A stretch of DNA of 64,000 nt from Piper betle (lineage: Eukaryota > Streptophyta > Magnoliopsida > Piperales > Piperaceae). The position numbers and the translations under genes were made by a program. The stretch spans positions 1 to 64,000 of the forward strand of contig JAURVB010000636.1 of the NCBI GenBank assembly GCA_033002965.1. Reading direction: 5' to 3'. Position 1 is the first letter of the stretch, and every line of letters begins with the position of its first letter. Below are positions 60,094 to 64,000 of this stretch, one piece after another. The notes under the pieces are model-generated. The model did no database searches. It was given only the letters and a program-made list of their open reading frames with translations, and was not told where the DNA came from.

Positions 60094-60376
60094 GATTTGA
60101 ATTTCATCAAATTTGTCACTTGATGTTGGAGTTGACGGTTGCATTTTGGGTGGAGTTGTAGTTCTTACTAGCTTGGTGCAAGTGTGAGAGGATTTTCTAA
60201 GGAAATTACAATTTGGGTGGAGTTGCGGGTTTGTGATAGCATGATACGGGATTAACCTCTATAGCTGTCTTGGTTTGGTGGAGGGTTTGTGCCGTTTGAT
60301 GTGAGGTTATCTTCTATGTTGGTTCAAGATTATAAGGTATATTTTCTGACTAAGGTGACGATTATATATTGTACTT

Positions 60377-60797
60377 TATTAGATTTTATATCAAATCATC
60401 GAGTAAATAAACTAGATAGCGGAAACGAACCTAAAGCCATAAAAAAACTAGAGTCTTGACCACCTTAGGTATTGGTCTTCTGAATCTAAGAAGAGTTCTC
60501 CAAAATTTGAATTCTAGACAATGAGATACCAGAATGAAAACTGCTTATTAATTCAGTGACCATAACCTTCTTATTTATAACTATAGTTTCATAAATTCAT
60601 TTTCACCCATCACGAAAAGAGAAATATGAAAAGGTATCTACATATTGAATTTCACACTTTTCACACTGAATTTCACACCTTAATTTATGGACCATAACCT
60701 TTTACTTTAGTAGATCAATTTAATTTAAGCCAAGCTTATATAATAACATATGACACAATTCCTTATTCACGTATATATTTATGTTTAACATCCAACA
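60377..60797 (-). repeat. 3' LTR of a Copia element, 421 bp
   Basis: On the minus strand it starts TGTTGGATGTTAAAC, directly after the polypurine tract AAATGGGAGAT, and ends ATCTAATA, a decayed form of the usual TCTAACA end. The size is normal for plant Copia LTRs. Confidence 0.7.
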
Positions 60798-62295
60798 ATC
60801 TCCCATTTGGACTTAATATATACACGAAGATAATTGTATAACCTTATGAGCTCCAAAACATATGTCATTATTCCAAAATAACAATCTCGTCTATTAATCA
60901 ATGTCAATATATGATCAAGGCGATTTTCGTTACATTTATCGTAACTAAACCCATCCATGGTCATACATCACATTAACATGATCAAGTATGGATGTGTAGC
61001 ATGAAAATTACATGTAATTTGATCTAACATGCCTATTTTCAACTGGTCCTAACTTTATGAGATCACCAAAAATACCAAAACAGAGTGAACCTTAAACCAA
61101 ATACAAACTCCCACTAAAGTAGCATATCATCAAATGATACAAGACCCATATGAGCAACATGCTCATGAAAGACCTTGGGTGGTAAACTTGTAGTAAGCGG
61201 ATCCGCAACCATGGAGTTTGTCCCAATATGCTCTATAGAGACTTTACCACTCTGAACTCTTTCTTTCACAAGAAGGAACTTGATCTCTATGTGTTTAGAT
61301 GAGCTCCTGATGTTATTTGAATATAATACTGCAGATTGATTGTCATAAAATAACTTAAATGGTCTTTCAATATTATCAATAATGCGCAGCCTTGTGACAA
61401 AATTCTGCAACCATATTCTATGATTGGATACCTCATAACAAGCTATAAATTCAACTGCCATGGTGGAAGAAGCTATGAGTGTATGCTTAGCACTTTTCAA
61501 AAATAGCTCCTCCAGCAAGTAGATAGACATAGCTTGACATCCACCAAAATCGAAATCAAAATACCTAATGATCTCAAGTTGATCTGACTTCCGATATGTA
61601 AGCATGTAATGTTTTGTTCTTTGAAGATATCTCATGACTCTTTTAGCTGCTATCTAGTGATCCAATCCCGGATTACTTAAATATCTGCCCAACATTCCAA
61701 CAATATACACAATTATCTGGACGCGTACATACTTGAGCATACATAAGACTTCCTATTGCTGAAGCATAAGGAATCTTTTGCTTTTCCTTTCCTTTTATAT
61801 CATTTTTAGGGCATTGATTGAGACTGAATTTGTCTCCTTTAGAAACAGGGGTATCTCCTGGTTTACAATCTTGCATGCCAAATCTTTTAAGCACTTTTTC
61901 TATATAGGTTTTTGTGATAATCAAAGTATACATCGAGAACGATCCCGATGTATTTGAATTCCTAATACAAAAGACGCATTTCCAAGATCTTTCATTTCAA
62001 ATTTCTTTGATAAAAATCTCTTGGTTTCATGCAAGAAACTTATATCATTATTGGCAAGCAATATATCATCAACATATAAAACCAGAAAAATATACTTACT
62101 CCCACTAAACTTATGGTATATACAATCATCAATAACATTCATCTCAAAACCAAACGAGAGAATCACTTGATGAAATTTGTGATACCATTGACGAGAAGCT
62201 TGCCTAAGTCCATAGATGGATTTCTTTAATTTGCAAACCATATTCTTTGAATCTCCCAATACAAAGTTTTCTGGTTGAACCATATAAATTGTTTC
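60377..62295 (-). mobile_element. Copia retrotransposon 3' half, left arm of a palindrome
   Basis: On the minus strand it encodes the end of pol, then the 3' LTR. Reverse transcriptase text comes first: ETIYMVQPENF, KSIYGLRQASRQWY and the catalytic YVDD. RNase H follows: KSAKHTLIASSTM, then HIEIKFLLVKERVQSGKV and ADPLTTSLPPKVFHEH, ending at 61114. Frameshifts near 61930 and 61650 and a deletion around the RNase H SGYVYLLAGG region make it dead. The coding direction runs away from the centre at 62296-62312. Confidence 0.85.
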
Positions 62296-62361
62296 ATCAA
62301 TGTCACCATTTAGAAACAATTTATATGGTGTAATCAGAAAACTTTGTATCGGGAGATTCAA
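61114..62361 (-). pseudogene. Copia pol fragment (reverse transcriptase and RNase H), left arm
   Basis: Three minus-strand frames (62361-61921, 61933-61673 and 61635-61114) follow each other in the order RT palm with YVDD, connection, RNase H and C-terminus. The steps between frames are 428 and 298 bases, neither a multiple of three, so there are at least two frameshifts. Gag, protease and integrase are absent. The first codons of the opening frame extend through the palindrome spacer, which encodes FLNGDID as in intact Copia proteins. Confidence 0.83.
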
Positions 62362-63527
62362 AGAATATGGTTTGCAAATTAAAGAAATCTATCTATGGAC
62401 TTAAGCAGGCTTCTCGTCAATGGTATCAGAAATTTCATCAAGTGATTCTCTCGTTTGGTTTTGAGATGAATGTTATTGATGATTGTATATACCATAAGTT
62501 TAGGGGGAGTAAGTATATTTTTCTGGTTTTATATGTTGATGATATATTGCTTGCCAGTAATGATATAAGTTTCTTGCACGAAACCAAGAGTTTTTTATAA
62601 AAGAAATTTGAAATGAAAGATCTTGAAAATGCGTCTTTTGTATTAGGAATTCAAATACATCGGGATTGTTCTCGATGTATATTTGGATTATCACAAAAGA
62701 CCTATATAGAAAAAGTTCTTAAGAGATTTGGCATGAAAGGTTGTAAACCAAGAGATACCCCTGTTTCTAAAGGAGACAAGTTCAGTCTCGATCAATGCCC
62801 TAAAAATGACATAGAAGGCAATGAAATGCAAAAGATTCCCTATGCTTCAGCAGTAGGAAGTCTTATGTATGCTCAAGTATGTACGCGTCCAGATATTGCG
62901 TATATTGTTGGAATGTTGGGCAGATATTTAAGTAATCCTTGATTGGATCACTGGATAGCAACCAAAAGAGTCATGAGGTATCTTCAGAGAACAAAACATT
63001 ACATGCTTACCTATCGGAAGTCATATCAACTTGAGATCATTGGGTATTCTGATTCTGATTTTCCTGGATGTCAAGATAGTCGTCGATCCACTTCTGGCTA
63101 TGTCTACCTGCTTGCTGGAGGAGCTATTTCTTGGAAGAGTGCTAAGCAGACACTCATAGCTTCTTCCACCATGGCAGCTGAATTCATAGCTTGTTATGAG
63201 GCATCCAATCATTGAATATGGTTGCAGAATTTTGTCACAGGGCTGCACATTATTGATAATATTGAAAGACCACTTAAGTTATTTTGTGACAATCAATCTG
63301 CAGTATTATATTCAAAGAACAATAGGAGCTCATCTAAATCAAAACATATAGAGATCAAGTTCCTTGTTATGAAAGAAAGAGTTCAGAGTGGTAAAGTTTC
63401 TATAGAGCATATTGGGACAAACTCAATGGTTGCGGATCCGCTTACTAAAAGTTTACCGCCCAAGGTATTTCATGAGTATGTTGCTCATTTCGGTGTTGTA
63501 TCATTTGATGATATGTTACTTTATTAG
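62313..63527 (+). pseudogene. Copia pol fragment (reverse transcriptase and RNase H), right arm
   Basis: A single reading frame runs from the palindrome edge to the stop after DDMLLY at 63527. It is interrupted only by stops at 62331, 62598, 62940 and 63213. YVDD lies at 62532-62543. RNase H carries DSDFPGCQDSRRSTSGYVYL and GGAISWKSAKQTLIASST. The preserved frame means this arm decayed by point changes, unlike the left arm, which also suffered indels. Confidence 0.83.
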
Positions 63528-63863
63528 TGTTCGTATCGAATTGCGGTATTTGGTTTATGTTTGACTCTTTTACTCTATTTTAGTGATCTTATAAGTTTGG
63601 ACCAGTTGAAAATAGGCATGTTTAGATCAAATTACATGTAATTTTCATGCTACACATCCATACTTTATCTATGTCATTTAATTATGTTGATGTATGTGAC
63701 CATGGATGGGTTTAGTTATGATAAATATAACGAAAATCGCCTTGATCGTATATTAACATTAATTAATGGACGAGATTGTTATTTTGGAATAATAGCGTAT
63801 GTTATTTTGGAGCTCATAAGGTAATATACAATTATCTTTATATATATAGTCCAAGTGGGAGAT

Positions 63864-64000
63864 TGTTAGATTTTGGACATATATATACATGTATATAATT
63901 GTATCATATGCTATTAATAAGGTTTGGGCCTAAATTAAATTGATCTAATAAAGTTAAGTTTAATGGGCCATTAATATTTAAGATAAATATGTGGAGATAC
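63864..64000 (+). repeat. Start of the right-arm Copia 3' LTR
   Basis: TGTTAGATTTTGGAC follows the polypurine tract. The sequence pairs with the left-arm LTR in ATTGTRTCATATG, GGCCTAAATTAAATTGATCTA and TAAAGT blocks. It is cut by the window end. Confidence 0.75.

Larger units (their letters stand above)
62313..64000 (+). mobile_element. Copia retrotransposon 3' half, right arm of a palindrome
   Basis: This is a plus-strand copy of the same Copia family, beginning at the same codon (ETIYMV) as the left arm. Polypurine tract AAGTGGGAGAT precedes an LTR start TGTTAGATTTTGG at 63864, and the LTR runs off the window. About 95% identity to the left arm is seen in the 110 bases next to the centre. 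Confidence 0.85.

Overview
This window is nuclear DNA from a flowering plant. It is AT-rich and dominated by transposable elements. The evidence for a plant is a seven-exon YABBY transcription-factor gene, an EEIG1/EHBP1-type NT-C2 gene, remnants of a purine permease and of a FAR1-related (FRS) gene, and plant-type retrotransposons. Strong GC enrichment in the coding exons of the NT-C2 gene would fit a monocot, but the species cannot be fixed from sequence alone.

Layout: 1-2733 holds two long-terminal-repeat (LTR) pieces facing head to head across a compound microsatellite. 4838-7915 is a third LTR of the same family, in reverse. 8280-13805 is a degenerate FRS gene on the minus strand, split by a complete 3.06-kb solo LTR at 9365-12423. 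16920-19657 is the best gene in the window, an intact YAB5-like gene on the minus strand. 19658-30389 is mostly AT-rich intergenic DNA with small TIR elements, including a Mutator-like element with a perfect 10-bp target duplication. 30390-31544 is a frame-broken purine permease on the minus strand. A TRIM-like retroelement (31592-32760) begins 48 bp upstream of its start codon and carries tandem primer-binding-site motifs. 32760-41470 is non-genic, with a pair of inverted MITEs.

41477-48007 is a run of four or five TIR elements arranged end to end with (TA)n tracts between them; the second is split by a 3.48-kb solo LTR. 48995-50300 has tandem LTR/TRIM remnants. 52551-56138 is a hAT-like MITE split by a solo LTR with a perfect AGAAA duplication. 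56996-59083 is the NT-C2 gene, whose conserved protein is interrupted by small indels. 60377-64000 is a large palindrome made of two Copia 3' halves.

The genes form no pathway together. The story of the window is one intact developmental regulator and one NT-C2 gene of uncertain integrity, surrounded by nested transposons. Several insertions can be ordered in time because the host element continues on both sides of the insert. No bacterial, organellar, CRISPR or recognisable tRNA/rRNA features were seen.
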